A stretch of DNA of 64,000 nucleotides from NCBI GenBank assembly GCA_015062205.1, contig SUVB01000037.1:40696-104695 (forward strand). Reading direction: 5' to 3'. The notes beneath the pieces were generated by a model, which was given only the letters and a program-made list of their open reading frames with translations, was not told where the DNA came from and did no database searches. Both the position numbers and the translations under genes were made by a program. Shown piece by piece: positions 45,640 to 54,707 of this stretch. The first letter of the stretch is position 1, and each line of letters starts with the position of its first letter. Source of the stretch: Desulfovibrio desulfuricans (GTDB lineage Bacteria; Desulfobacterota; Desulfovibrionia; Desulfovibrionales; Desulfovibrionaceae).

Positions 45640-45745
45640 GCGGCTTCCCTCCGGCAGTGCGAACTGCGTCAGGTTCACGGGGTCTGGGCTGTGCCCACTC
45701 TCAGCCGCCCGGCATGCGCCCGCGGCTCCCCCAGCACTGGCGGCA
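45640..45745 (-). promoter_or_regulatory. TPP riboswitch (THI element)
   Basis: The minus strand holds the conserved THI core in order: GGGGAGCC, GGCTGAGAG, ACCCCGTGAACCTGA and GGAGGGAAG. It lies directly upstream of thiC and is followed by a terminator hairpin, so thiamine pyrophosphate should repress thiC by early termination. Confidence 0.95.
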
Positions 45746-45837
45746 CTCTAGCCGGAACTCCCGTTTCTGTAAAGCCGGCGGGATTGCCGGGCCGGCGCGC
45801 TCTTGCCTTTGCCGCCCGCGACTGGCATAAGGCAGCT

Positions 45838-47202
45838 ATGCCGCGCAAACGTTTTTTGAGTCCTTTCACCTGGCCGGTGCTGTCGTTCGCGGCGGTCATC
45901 GTCATAGGCGCGCTGTTGCTGTGCCTGCCCGCGAGTTGCCGGGGCGGCGCGGAACTCAGCCTGATTGACGCCTGTTTTCTCGCCACGTCGGCCGTCTGCG
46001 TCACCGGGCTGACTCCGGTGGATATCAGCGCCGTGCTCAGCCCTTTCGGCAAGGCCGTGCTGCTCTGCCTGTTCCAGACGGGCGGGCTTGGGGTGATGAC
46101 GTACACCAGCCTTATTTTTCTGCTCTGGCGCAACCATGTGCCCTTCAACAACCGCGAGGCCGTGGGGCAGGCGCTGTTGTGGGGCGATTTCAGCCTTGCC
46201 GCCTTTCTGCGGCAGGTGCTGGGGCTGGTGCTGGGCATTGAGGCCGTGACCGCCGTGGCCCTGTGGCTGTATGACCCGGTGTTTTTTTACCCTTTCAGCG
46301 CCGTGTTCCATGCGGTGTCGGCCTTCTGCAACGCGGGTTTTTCTCTCTGTTCCGGCAACCTGACGCCCTTCCGCGACGATGTGGCCGTGAACTGCATTGT
46401 GGCGGGCTGCGTCTTTCTGGGCGCCATCGGCTTCGGGGTGCTGCGCGAGTTGCTGGGCATCTGCACCGGAGGGCGCATGGGCGCGCGGGTGCGGCGGCTG
46501 AGCCGTTTCAGCCGCATCGTCATCAAGACAAGCCTGCTGCTTGTGCTGCTGGGCTGGGGGCTCATGTTCTGCATGGAATATTTCCGCGAGGGCACGGTGC
46601 AGCAGTTCGGCAGCCCGTGGAAGCTGGCCGGGTCGCTGCTGTTCCATGCGGCGGCGGCGCGCACGTCGGGCTTCAACACCATCGACGTGAGTCTGCTCAG
46701 TCAGGCCTCGCTGCTGGTGCTCATGGCGCTCATGTTCATCGGCGGCGGGCCGGGCTCCTGCGCGGGCGGCATCAAGGTGGTGGCCTTCCGCGTGCTGGCG
46801 GGCTATATTGCCTCCCAGTTCCGGGGCGACAGGCAGATCGTGCTGGAGGGGCGGGGCGTGCCCGCCGAAAACGTGGCGCGCGCGCTGACCCTGTTTTTTC
46901 TGTACGCCATCACCATTGCGCTTTCCCTGCTGCTGCTGAACATCACGGAAAGCGACATCGCCGACGCCCATGCCGGGTCCGGCCTGCCCCTGGGCGGGCT
47001 GCTGTTTGAGGCCGTGTCCGCCCTGGGCACGGTGGGGCTTTCCCTGAACATGACGGCCGAGTTGAGCGGGCCGGGCAAGGGAATACTCATGTTCTGCATG
47101 TTTGCCGGACGCATGGGCATGCTGAGCCTGCTCATGGCCGTGCAGAGCCTGCAGGCCAGAAAGGCCTATTCCGTGGCCGAAGCGCAGCTGCCCATCGGAT
47201 AG
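45838..47202 (+). CDS. ktrB: KtrB/TrkH-type potassium uptake channel
   Basis: The ion-conducting subunit of a Ktr potassium system, 454 residues with about eight to ten helices and four pore-loop repeats. Each pore region has a filter-type Gly (SAVCVTGLTPVD, SAFCNAGFSLC, AARTSGFNTID and SALGTVGLSLN). AAGG precedes the ATG at 45838; the frame opens upstream inside the thiC leader without meaning. It is followed 20 bases later by its regulator gene. Confidence 0.93.
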   Translation: MPRKRFLSPFTWPVLSFAAVIVIGALLLCLPASCRGGAELSLIDACFLATSAVCVTGLTPVDISAVLSPFGKAVLLCLFQTGGLGVMTYTSLIFLLWRNHVPFNNREAVGQALLWGDFSLAAFLRQVLGLVLGIEAVTAVALWLYDPVFFYPFSAVFHAVSAFCNAGFSLCSGNLTPFRDDVAVNCIVAGCVFLGAIGFGVLRELLGICTGGRMGARVRRLSRFSRIVIKTSLLLVLLGWGLMFCMEYFREGTVQQFGSPWKLAGSLLFHAAAARTSGFNTIDVSLLSQASLLVLMALMFIGGGPGSCAGGIKVVAFRVLAGYIASQFRGDRQIVLEGRGVPAENVARALTLFFLYAITIALSLLLLNITESDIADAHAGSGLPLGGLLFEAVSALGTVGLSLNMTAELSGPGKGILMFCMFAGRMGMLSLLMAVQSLQARKAYSVAEAQLPIG

Positions 47203-47222
47203 CGGCGTCTGACGGGGGAACC

Positions 47223-47882
47223 ATGCCGGAAAAGAAACTGGAAATAGGCATCATCGGGTTGGGCAAGTTCGGCCTGCGCATGGCCTCCACCCTTGTGTCG
47301 CTGGGGCACACCGTGGTGGGCATCGACATGTCCGAGGCCCATGTGCAGCGCGCCGAGGAGGTGCTGGAATCCGTCTACAAGGCGGACGCCACCAATATCG
47401 CGGCGCTGCGTTCCCTGCATGTGCAGGATCTGGACTGGGTGGTCATCAGCGTGGGGCAGAGCGTGGAGCAGTCGCTCAACATCACGCTCAATGTGCAGGA
47501 ACTGGGCGGGCCCAAGATCTGGGTCAAGGCCTCCAACGAGGAACACCGCAAGATACTGCAGCGCCTGCGCGTGCATCGCGCCACCGTGCCGGAAACCGAA
47601 GCCGCCGTCATGGCCGCGCACCAACTTACGTACCCCGGCATGCTTGACCTCATTCCCAAATACGGCGGCATCGCCATTCAGGAACTGCGCGTGGAGGCCT
47701 GGGACGGCAAGACCCTGGTGGACCTCAACCTCATGAAGCGCTTCAATGTCATGGTCATGGGCATCCGTCCGGCCGGGCAGAAGTCCTTTATTTTTGTGCC
47801 GCCGGCCATGACGGTGCTGCACAGGGGCGATACCGTGGTGGTGGCGGGCCGGGCGGACGCCGTGGCCGACCTGGAGCCGTAG
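47223..47882 (+). CDS. ktrA: KtrA/TrkA-type regulatory subunit
   Basis: The cytoplasmic gating ring protein of the potassium channel, 219 residues. An RCK_N (Rossmann) domain occupies about 1-130 with GIIGLGKFGLRMA and the acidic residue at the end of beta-2 (GIDMSE). An RCK_C domain follows (about 145-215, with HRGDTVVVAGRAD). GGGG lies just before the ATG. It forms an operon with ktrB. Confidence 0.94.
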   Translation: MPEKKLEIGIIGLGKFGLRMASTLVSLGHTVVGIDMSEAHVQRAEEVLESVYKADATNIAALRSLHVQDLDWVVISVGQSVEQSLNITLNVQELGGPKIWVKASNEEHRKILQRLRVHRATVPETEAAVMAAHQLTYPGMLDLIPKYGGIAIQELRVEAWDGKTLVDLNLMKRFNVMVMGIRPAGQKSFIFVPPAMTVLHRGDTVVVAGRADAVADLEP

Positions 47883-47942
47883 CGCAAGCCTTTTGTTCCG
47901 TCGCGCCGCAGCCGGGGCAGCCGGTTGCCGCCCTGCAGCGGC

Positions 47943-48710
47943 CTACCGCGCGACCCTGCCTTCCCGTTGCAGCCGGGCAAATTCCTCCCTGGCCTTGTGC
48001 AGCTGCGCCTGAAAACCGGCGTCGGCGTGCAGAAAGGCCACGGCGGCCGCGCCCACAAGGCGGCCCGCATCCACATCGCTCTGCCAGTGGTAGCCGCAGA
48101 TCACGCGGCTTTGACCGAATTCATAGCCGCGGCGCATGATCTGCTCCCTGCGCTGCGGGTTGATCTCGGCCAGCACCAGCGCCGTGGCCCAGCCTTTTGT
48201 GCTGTGCCCCGAGGGGTAGGAGGCTCCGGCGCGCTTGCGTTTTTCCTGTCCGGGAAGGCAGGTTGCGGCGTTGTAGAACACGTAGGGCCGGACGCGCGCG
48301 TATTTTTTTTTGGCCTCCTTCACGGAAAGTCCGCCGGCTTTGCCCCGCAGGCGGGCGAGAAGCGCGAGGATTTCCGGTGTGTTCTCTTCACTGAGGACGC
48401 AGCCGAAAGCCTCGGAAAAAACTTCCGGCATTCCGGCCGTGGCGTCCCGCGCGGCCTGTCTGCCGCGTTCGGTGTCGCGCAGGGAGAGCCCTTCCCTGTA
48501 CATGGCTTCGTCATACAGAAAATGCGGGCTGCCGGTTTCGGGCGGCGGCGGCAGAAAGGCGGTGTTGTCCCGGGAGGCCGACGCATCGGCGCTGAGGGCC
48601 TCGGCCAGGGCCGGCGCATCCTGGTGCGGAGCCGTGTCTGCCGGTGCATTTCCGGCAGCAAGCAGCGGGGCAAGGGCGAGAGCCAGAGCAAGAGCAACAT
48701 GTCGCAGCAT
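47943..48710 (-). CDS. class A nonspecific acid phosphatase (PAP2 superfamily)
   Basis: A 255-residue secreted phosphatase with an N-terminal signal peptide (LALALALAPLLAAGNAPA). The PAP2 signature is complete: KX6RP in KKKYARVRPY, PSGH in GASYPSGHSTKGW, and SRX5HX3D in SRVICGYHWQSDVDAGR. It resembles PhoN/PhoC enzymes that release phosphate in the periplasm. AGGAG precedes the ATG. It is convergent with ktrA. Confidence 0.92.
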   Translation of the reverse strand: MLRHVALALALALAPLLAAGNAPADTAPHQDAPALAEALSADASASRDNTAFLPPPPETGSPHFLYDEAMYREGLSLRDTERGRQAARDATAGMPEVFSEAFGCVLSEENTPEILALLARLRGKAGGLSVKEAKKKYARVRPYVFYNAATCLPGQEKRKRAGASYPSGHSTKGWATALVLAEINPQRREQIMRRGYEFGQSRVICGYHWQSDVDAGRLVGAAAVAFLHADAGFQAQLHKAREEFARLQREGRVAR

Positions 48711-48746
48711 GGCGTTCTCCTGTGCGGAAAGTGTGCCCGACGCGCG

Positions 48747-49697
48747 TCAGGGCGTCGCACCGTCTTCCGGCCCGACGGGCGACGCGTCCTCCTCCGGCAG
48801 CGCCCACCAGGGCAGCCCGCGCCACGCGGCGTTCAAGGCTTTTTCCCGTTCAGGCCAGCGCGGGGAGTGGCGGGCCAGTTCCGCACGGTAGGCGGGGGAG
48901 TGGTTCATGTGGCGCAGATGGCAGAGTTCGTGCCAGCAGAGGTGTTCCAGCAAGGGGGCGGGCAGGAGCAGCGCCCGCCAGTTAAGGCTGATATGGCCGG
49001 TCGGCAGCGGGGCAGGGGTGCAGGGAGCTTCCGTGCGGCCTTCCGCCGCACTTCGGGGGGCGGGCCGTCGGGAGCAGCTCCCCCAGCGGCTGCGCTGGTC
49101 GCGCACAGTCACCCCGCAAAGGTCGAAGCCCCCTTGCGCCGCCAGTTTTTCGAGGTAGGGCGGCAACAGGCGTGCGGCCCTGGCGCGGCACCAGCGTCGC
49201 AACGCCCGCGCGCAGAGGGCCGTGTCGGCCACAGCCCCGAAAAGACGCAGAAGGGCGGGCTGTTCCACCACCAGCAGGCGCTGCGCGCCCGCGCCGCGCA
49301 GCAGCAGCGCAGCCTGCGTGTTCGTTTCGGCGGAAGCCCGCCTGCCCGCGAGCATGTCGTCGTCCGTTTCCACACGGAATGCCTCGCCCGTCAGCGGCAA
49401 CAGGATTCTGTCCGGCAGCGCCGCTTCCGGCGCGCGTTCGCGATAGGCTCTCCACGCGCGTTCAAGCCAGGGCAGAAAGCGGACAAGATGCGCTTCCAGC
49501 AGCTGGGGCGGCATGCGCCGGGGAACGGTAAGCTGCAGGCCGCCGCGCATGTCCAGTGTGAGGCGCGCCCCGCGCGCCCGTGCGGAAAGGCGCACGCCCG
49601 CGGTCAGCCGCGTGCCGTCCGTCAGCGTGAAGTTCACGACGGGGGGCAGGGAGCGGAGCGCGGCAACGACGGCGGCTGTGGTGGGCATAGGGAACAA
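48747..49697 (-). CDS. YgjP-like (DUF45) metallopeptidase domain protein
   Basis: A 316-residue protein of the YgjP/WLM-type family. A beta-rich N-terminal half (RLTLDMRGGLQLTVPRRM) is followed by the typical RWGSCS region and the zinc motif HELCHLRHMNHSPAYR (HExxH plus a downstream His). Between them a Pro/Arg-rich insertion (about residues 205-230) appears specific to this protein. The TTG at 49697 is nine bases after GGGAGG and is chosen; an ATG at 49688 is the alternative. It is divergent from rubrerythrin. Confidence 0.8.
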   Translation of the reverse strand: MFPMPTTAAVVAALRSLPPVVNFTLTDGTRLTAGVRLSARARGARLTLDMRGGLQLTVPRRMPPQLLEAHLVRFLPWLERAWRAYRERAPEAALPDRILLPLTGEAFRVETDDDMLAGRRASAETNTQAALLLRGAGAQRLLVVEQPALLRLFGAVADTALCARALRRWCRARAARLLPPYLEKLAAQGGFDLCGVTVRDQRSRWGSCSRRPAPRSAAEGRTEAPCTPAPLPTGHISLNWRALLLPAPLLEHLCWHELCHLRHMNHSPAYRAELARHSPRWPEREKALNAAWRGLPWWALPEEDASPVGPEDGATP

Positions 49698-49767
49698 CTG
49701 CCACAGCCTCCCGTCACTGTAAAGATGTCGGCCGCGGCAGTTCTCTGCGCGGTCTGGACGGCTCTAC

Positions 49768-49796
49768 TTGACATAGTAGGAATTACTAATTAGCTT
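49768..49796 (+). promoter_or_regulatory. rubrerythrin promoter with overlapping palindrome (possible PerR-type operator)
   Basis: TTGACA (49768-49773) is followed after 17 bases by a weak -10 TAGCTT. The spacer contains the inverted repeat TAGTAGGAATTACTA (49774-49788; 5-bp arms, 5-base centre), in the place and of the size of a PerR-type box. This region lies in the gap divergent to the YgjP-like gene. Confidence 0.5.
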
Positions 49797-49888
49797 TGCA
49801 AAAGAATATACGCGATGAATATCTCTCCGGAGGCGCGTTGCGCTCCGGGGTCCGTATTGTCACAGACATGAACGTAAGGAGCAATATC

Positions 49889-50464
49889 ATGAAATCGCTG
49901 AAGGGCACGCAGACGGAAAAGAATCTTCTCACCGCCTTTGCGGGTGAATCGCAGGCCCGCAACCGCTATGACTTCTTTTCCGGCCGGGCCAAGAAGGACG
50001 GCTTTGTGCTGGTGCAGGAGATTTTTACGGAAACGGCCCTGCAGGAAAAGGAGCACGCCAAGCGCCTGTTCAAGTTTCTTGAGGGCGGCGAGGTGGAAAT
50101 CACGGGAGGTTTCCCCGCCGGGGTCATCGGCGACAGCGAGGCGAACCTGATAGCCTCCGCTGACGGCGAGAATCACGAACACACGGTCATGTATCCTTCG
50201 TTTGCGGCCACCGCCGAGAAGGAGGGCTTTCCCGAAATCGCCGCCGTCATGCGCAATATCGCCGTGGCCGAAGCCTATCATGAAAAACGCTTCCTTGCGC
50301 TGGCTAAAGACATCAGGGAAGGGCGCATGTTCATGCGCTCCAAGCCCACGGTGTGGCGTTGCCTGAACTGCGGCTGTCTTGTGGAGGGCGAACAGGCCCC
50401 CGAGGTGTGCCCGGCCTGTGCGCATCCCAAGGCCTATTTCGCCGAATTGAATTACGCGTTCTAG
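49889..50464 (+). CDS. rbr: rubrerythrin
   Basis: A 191-residue peroxide-reducing non-heme iron protein of anaerobes. The ferritin-like diiron domain (about 1-145) has AFAGESQARNRYDFF and TALQEKEHAKRLF with iron-ligand Glu and His residues. The C-terminal rubredoxin domain has CLNCGCLVEG and CPACAHPKAYF. The length equals the classical Desulfovibrio protein. AAGGAG precedes the ATG at 49889; the frame is open earlier. A strong terminator follows. Confidence 0.97.
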   Translation: MKSLKGTQTEKNLLTAFAGESQARNRYDFFSGRAKKDGFVLVQEIFTETALQEKEHAKRLFKFLEGGEVEITGGFPAGVIGDSEANLIASADGENHEHTVMYPSFAATAEKEGFPEIAAVMRNIAVAEAYHEKRFLALAKDIREGRMFMRSKPTVWRCLNCGCLVEGEQAPEVCPACAHPKAYFAELNYAF

Positions 50465-50835
50465 CCCGCCTGCGGGGAGTTCGCGAAATCAGCAGAAAAT
50501 GGGGGGAGCGATCTTCGGGATCGCTCCCCGTTTTTTTATTGTCTTTTCCATGTATTCTGTTCAAAATGGCGTAGGCCGCAGGCCCCCGGTTGCGGCCGGC
50601 CCGCGGTGCGCGGCGGGGCAGGGAATGCTGCCCTCCCGGGAGGGAAAAGGCCTTGCAGCGTCGGGCGGAATCGGTTAGCAGCGTGTTGCGGCGCGCCACC
50701 GGGCTGCGCCACAGGAAGTTTTTGCGAAACCTCCGGCGCCATGCCGGACGTCTGCCGCGCGTGTGCGGACAGCGTGCGCCGCGGTGTCTGACAGTCGGTG
50801 GATCCTGTCCGGACCGAAGGGGGTAAGGACTTGAT
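50465..50835. other. intergenic region between rubrerythrin and the secretion cluster
   Basis: Contains the rubrerythrin terminator at the left. The rest (about 50540-50835) has no supported gene and should carry the secretion-operon promoter, which I could not identify confidently. Confidence 0.5.
50503..50537 (+). terminator. intrinsic terminator after rubrerythrin
   Basis: A perfect 11-bp stem (GGGGAGCGATC/GATCGCTCCCC) with a five-base loop is followed by G and seven Ts, 38 bases after the stop codon. Confidence 0.93.
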
Positions 50836-52239
50836 ATGAAAAATATTTTAATTGCCCTGGTGGCCCTTGTGGCGCAGTGCGCGCCCTCTGTGTGGGCCGC
50901 TGAGGCCGCCTGGCCGCCCCCGCCTCCGCCGGGGCAGGCAATCTCTGTCGAAGATACCGTGTACGGGGTGTTGCGCACACACCGCAACCTCAGGGGCATG
51001 CAGGAAAACCGGGAGGTGCTGGAGCATGAGGTGCGCCGCGCTCAGGCGGGCTTCGGCCCCCGTGTGGACGTGACCGGCCGGGGCGGCCTGAGCCGGTACA
51101 GCGATGCCAGCACCCGCGCCCAGGATCTCGATGACCGCATGTACGGCCTGGTGGGCGTCAGCGCGCAGCTGGTGCAGCCCATCTGGGACGGCTTCGCCAC
51201 CCGCTCGCGCGTGCGTTCCGCCAAGTCCACGCTGGAATCGCAGAAATACCGCGTGTTCGACACGGCCACCTCGCTTTCTCTGGACGGCATCATCGCGCAT
51301 ATAGATTTGCTGCGCCGCCGGGCCATCTATGGGCTGGCTGAAACCAATGTGGCGCATCACAAGGAACTGGTGGCCCAGGCCGAAGACCGCGCGGCCCTCG
51401 GCGCGGACACCGCCGCCGACGTGACGCAGGCGCAGTCCCGTCTGCAGCGCGCGCTCTCCAGCCTTTCCGAGGCCAGGGCCGCGCTGCTGGTGGCCGAGGA
51501 AACCTATGCGCGGCTCACCGGGCTGCCTGCCGACGGCAAGCTGCGCCCCGTGACCATGCCGCCGCAGCTCTTTCCCAACCCCAAGGCCGTCATGGACCTG
51601 GCCGAGAAGTGCAATCCCAAGCTGGCCGCCTACCTGCAGGACATCCGCGCCGCACGGGCCCAGCGCGAACTGGCCGATTCCGCCTTCTATCCCACGCTGA
51701 ACCTTGAGGCCGGCCCCAACTATACCAACAGGGGCGGCGCCGACGACCGCTGGATCTACAGTTTCGACGTGCTCGGCGTCGTGCGCTGGAACATTTTCAA
51801 CAGCGGGGCGGATGTGGCCGAACGGCGGGCGGCCTCGGCGCGCATGCGCCAGGCCCGCCAGATGATGCACAACTACGCGGACGACCTCAGGCTGGACGTG
51901 GAAAGCACCTGGACCAACTATCAGGCCGCGCAGGAGCAGTACACGCACTACTCCAAGGCCATAGAGTACAACAAATACACCTGTGCCGCCTACATTGAGC
52001 AGTTCCAGATCGGCAAGCGCAGCATTCTGGACGTGCTTGACGCGCAGAACGAACTGTACAATTCCTCCACGCAGGCGGAGACGGCGCGCGGCAACATTCT
52101 GGTGGGCGCGTACAGGCTGTCGGCCCTTACGGGCAACATGCTGCCGGAGATGTCCATCAACACCCGGCCGCTGGGCAACAGGCCTCCGAGGGATCCGCAT
52201 GATCCCCGCGAGGAATTTGCCCCCGGCTGGTTTGACTAG
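50836..52239 (+). CDS. TolC-family outer-membrane channel of a type I secretion system (LapE-like)
   Basis: A 467-residue outer-membrane tunnel protein with a signal peptide (MKNILIALVALVAQCAPSVWAA). Two TolC repeats are visible: about 40-220 (VRRAQAGFGPRVDVTGRGG; DVTQAQSRL) and 250-430 (ADSAFYPTLNLEAGPNYTN; GKRSILDVLDAQNELYNSS). AAGGA precedes the ATG. Adjacent ABC transporter and adaptor genes show it serves type I secretion, unlike the efflux protein at base 1. Confidence 0.92.
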   Translation: MKNILIALVALVAQCAPSVWAAEAAWPPPPPPGQAISVEDTVYGVLRTHRNLRGMQENREVLEHEVRRAQAGFGPRVDVTGRGGLSRYSDASTRAQDLDDRMYGLVGVSAQLVQPIWDGFATRSRVRSAKSTLESQKYRVFDTATSLSLDGIIAHIDLLRRRAIYGLAETNVAHHKELVAQAEDRAALGADTAADVTQAQSRLQRALSSLSEARAALLVAEETYARLTGLPADGKLRPVTMPPQLFPNPKAVMDLAEKCNPKLAAYLQDIRAARAQRELADSAFYPTLNLEAGPNYTNRGGADDRWIYSFDVLGVVRWNIFNSGADVAERRAASARMRQARQMMHNYADDLRLDVESTWTNYQAAQEQYTHYSKAIEYNKYTCAAYIEQFQIGKRSILDVLDAQNELYNSSTQAETARGNILVGAYRLSALTGNMLPEMSINTRPLGNRPPRDPHDPREEFAPGWFD

Positions 52240-52367
52240 GCGCGACTTCTCCGGGCGCTGACGGTTCGGCAGCCGGGTGGGGCCGGGCGCGACCGGCCGC
52301 CGAATGCCTGTCGGTTTGCGGGATATGTCATTTCCTCGTTTCGTCCGGTTCTGTTTTCAGCAACGGG

Positions 52368-54683
52368 ATGCACATGGACACTTCTTCCTCCAGCAGTCAG
52401 GGCGACCGCTTCTTCACCACAGGCGCGCCGGCGGACGGCACGGCACAGGGGGCGGACGCCGCGCCCGCCCGGCCCTCTCCGGCGCGGGCCGGAAACGCGG
52501 CCCCCGCCATGGGGCCGCTGCGTCCTTCGGATGTGGATTTCATGCCCGGCCTTTTGCGCAGTCTGGCGGTGCTGTTGCGTCTGCGCGGGCGGGCGGTTTC
52601 GCCGCAGGCGCTCATGGCCGGGCTTTCCGGCAGCAAGGTGACGCCCCAGGCCTGCCTGCGCGCCGCACGCAAGGCCGGGCTGACCGGCCGCATCGCCTAC
52701 CGGCCGACCCTTGGGGACATCCCCGGCCTAGTGCTGCCCTGCATCCTGCTGCTGACGCATGACCGCTCGTGCGTACTCACGGCGCTGGACGGCGATACTG
52801 CGGAGGTCATCTTCCCCGAAACCGGCGAGAGCACGCAGCCCGTGCCCGTGGACGCCCTGCAGGACGAGTATTCCGGCTACGCGCTGTTTGCCGCTGTGGA
52901 GTCCGTGCCCGACGACAGGGCGGAACGGCTCGCCCTGGGCAAGGGCAAGCGCTGGTTCTGGGATGTGCTGCGCTACTACGCGCCCATTTACCGCCATGTG
53001 GCGCTGGCCAGCGTGGTCATCAACCTCATCGCCGTCGCGAGCCCGCTGTTCGTGATGAACGTCTATGACCGCGTGGTGCCCAACAACGCCGTGGAGACGC
53101 TGTGGGTGCTGGCCGTGGGCATCTGCATCATTTACGGTTTCAATTTTCTGCTTTCGGCCCTGCGCACGCATTTTGTGGATGTGGCCGGGCGCAACGCGGA
53201 TGTTGTGCTTTCCAGCGCCCTGGTGGAGAAGGTGCTCTCCATGCGCATGGACGCCAAACCCGAATCCACGGGCGCGCTGGTGAACAATCTGCGCGAATTT
53301 GAACAATTGCGTGAATTTTTTAGTTCTTCCAGTCTGCTGGCCTGCATCGACCTGCCCTTTCTGGTCGTCTTTCTGCTGCTGACGGCCTTCATCGGCGGGC
53401 CGCTGGTGGTGCTGTCCATAGGGGCCATACCCGTCATGCTGGGCCTGGGCCTTTTGCTGCAGAACCGCTCCCGCCGCATTGCCGAGGCGGGCTACAAGCA
53501 GAACATGCAGAAGAATGCCCTGCTGGTGGAGATCGTCAACGGGCTGGAGACGCTCAAGGCCTGCATGGCCGAAAGCCGCATGCAGAAACTGTGGGAGTCT
53601 GTGGTGGGGCTCTCCGCCAAGTCCAACAGCGAGGCGCGTAGGTACAACAGCCTGGCGGTCACGTCGGCCATGCTCATCACGCAGCTGGTGACGGTGGCCA
53701 TGATCGTCTGGGGCGTGTACCGCATCGCTGATGGGGAAATGACCATGGGCGCGCTTATCGGCTGCAACATTCTGGTGGGGCGCACCATGGCCCCGCTGCT
53801 GCAGATGGCCTCCCTGTTCACGCGCCTGCAGAATTCGCGTGTGGCGCTTAAGGCGCTGGACATTCTCATGATGCTGCCCTCCGAAAACCAGGCGGAAAAG
53901 ACCTGCATGGATTTCGGGATGCTGCGCCCTTCCTTCACCATGGAAAATGTTTCCTTCGCCTATCCGCATCAGGAGCGGCTGGCGCTGGATCGCGTCTCCC
54001 TGCGCATTGAGCCGGGCGAGCGGGTGGGCATTATCGGCCCCATGGGATCGGGCAAGAGCACGCTTTCCAAGCTGTTGCTCGGCCTGTACCAGCCCAAGGA
54101 GGGGGCCGTGAAGTTCGGCGATGTGGACATCCGCCAGCTTCCCGCCTCGGAACTGCGCGGGCGCGTGGGCGTGCTGCCGCAGGATGTGGTGCTCTTCTAC
54201 GGCAGTATTCGCGAGAATATCGCCCTGGGCGACCCGACCGTCAATGACCATCTCATCCTGCGCGCGTCTTCGCTGGCGGGGGTGACGGATTTTGTGCGCA
54301 ACAACCCCGCCGGGTTTGCCGCCCAGGTGGGCGAGCAGGGCAAGGCGCTTTCCGGCGGGCAGCGGCAGGCCGTGGCGCTGGCCCGCGCGCTGGTGCGCGA
54401 CCCCGAGGTGCTCATTCTGGATGAACCCACCAGCAACATGGACACGGATTCCGAACTGCTGCTGCAGAAACGCCTGCAGTCCATCATGGCCGGGCGTACG
54501 CTGGTGCTGGTGACGCATCGCCTTTCCATGCTGCGCATCGTCAACCGGCTCATCGTCATGGAGAACGGCCAGATCAAGCTGGACGGCCCGCGCGACGCTG
54601 TGCTGCAGCGCCTGCGTGACCAGTCCCGCCGCAATATGACCCGTGTCGCGGAGGGCGCCGCGACACCGGCGCAGAACGGCTAG
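52368..54683 (+). CDS. type I secretion ABC transporter with degenerate C39-like domain (LapB-like)
   Basis: A 771-residue permease/ATPase that exports a large unfolded protein. The N-terminal C39-like domain (about 55-175) lacks the catalytic Cys and His, as in transporters of giant adhesins that bind but do not cleave substrate. A six-helix transmembrane domain follows (about 200-480). The ATPase has Walker A GPMGSGKST near 556, signature LSGGQRQ near 661 and Walker B LILDEPTSNMD near 682. The first ATG is at 52368; a second is two codons later. The adaptor gene starts 24 bases after it. Confidence 0.93.
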   Translation: MHMDTSSSSSQGDRFFTTGAPADGTAQGADAAPARPSPARAGNAAPAMGPLRPSDVDFMPGLLRSLAVLLRLRGRAVSPQALMAGLSGSKVTPQACLRAARKAGLTGRIAYRPTLGDIPGLVLPCILLLTHDRSCVLTALDGDTAEVIFPETGESTQPVPVDALQDEYSGYALFAAVESVPDDRAERLALGKGKRWFWDVLRYYAPIYRHVALASVVINLIAVASPLFVMNVYDRVVPNNAVETLWVLAVGICIIYGFNFLLSALRTHFVDVAGRNADVVLSSALVEKVLSMRMDAKPESTGALVNNLREFEQLREFFSSSSLLACIDLPFLVVFLLLTAFIGGPLVVLSIGAIPVMLGLGLLLQNRSRRIAEAGYKQNMQKNALLVEIVNGLETLKACMAESRMQKLWESVVGLSAKSNSEARRYNSLAVTSAMLITQLVTVAMIVWGVYRIADGEMTMGALIGCNILVGRTMAPLLQMASLFTRLQNSRVALKALDILMMLPSENQAEKTCMDFGMLRPSFTMENVSFAYPHQERLALDRVSLRIEPGERVGIIGPMGSGKSTLSKLLLGLYQPKEGAVKFGDVDIRQLPASELRGRVGVLPQDVVLFYGSIRENIALGDPTVNDHLILRASSLAGVTDFVRNNPAGFAAQVGEQGKALSGGQRQAVALARALVRDPEVLILDEPTSNMDTDSELLLQKRLQSIMAGRTLVLVTHRLSMLRIVNRLIVMENGQIKLDGPRDAVLQRLRDQSRRNMTRVAEGAATPAQNG

Positions 54684-54707
54684 CGCGGCCCCTGGAGAAC
54701 TGGAATC

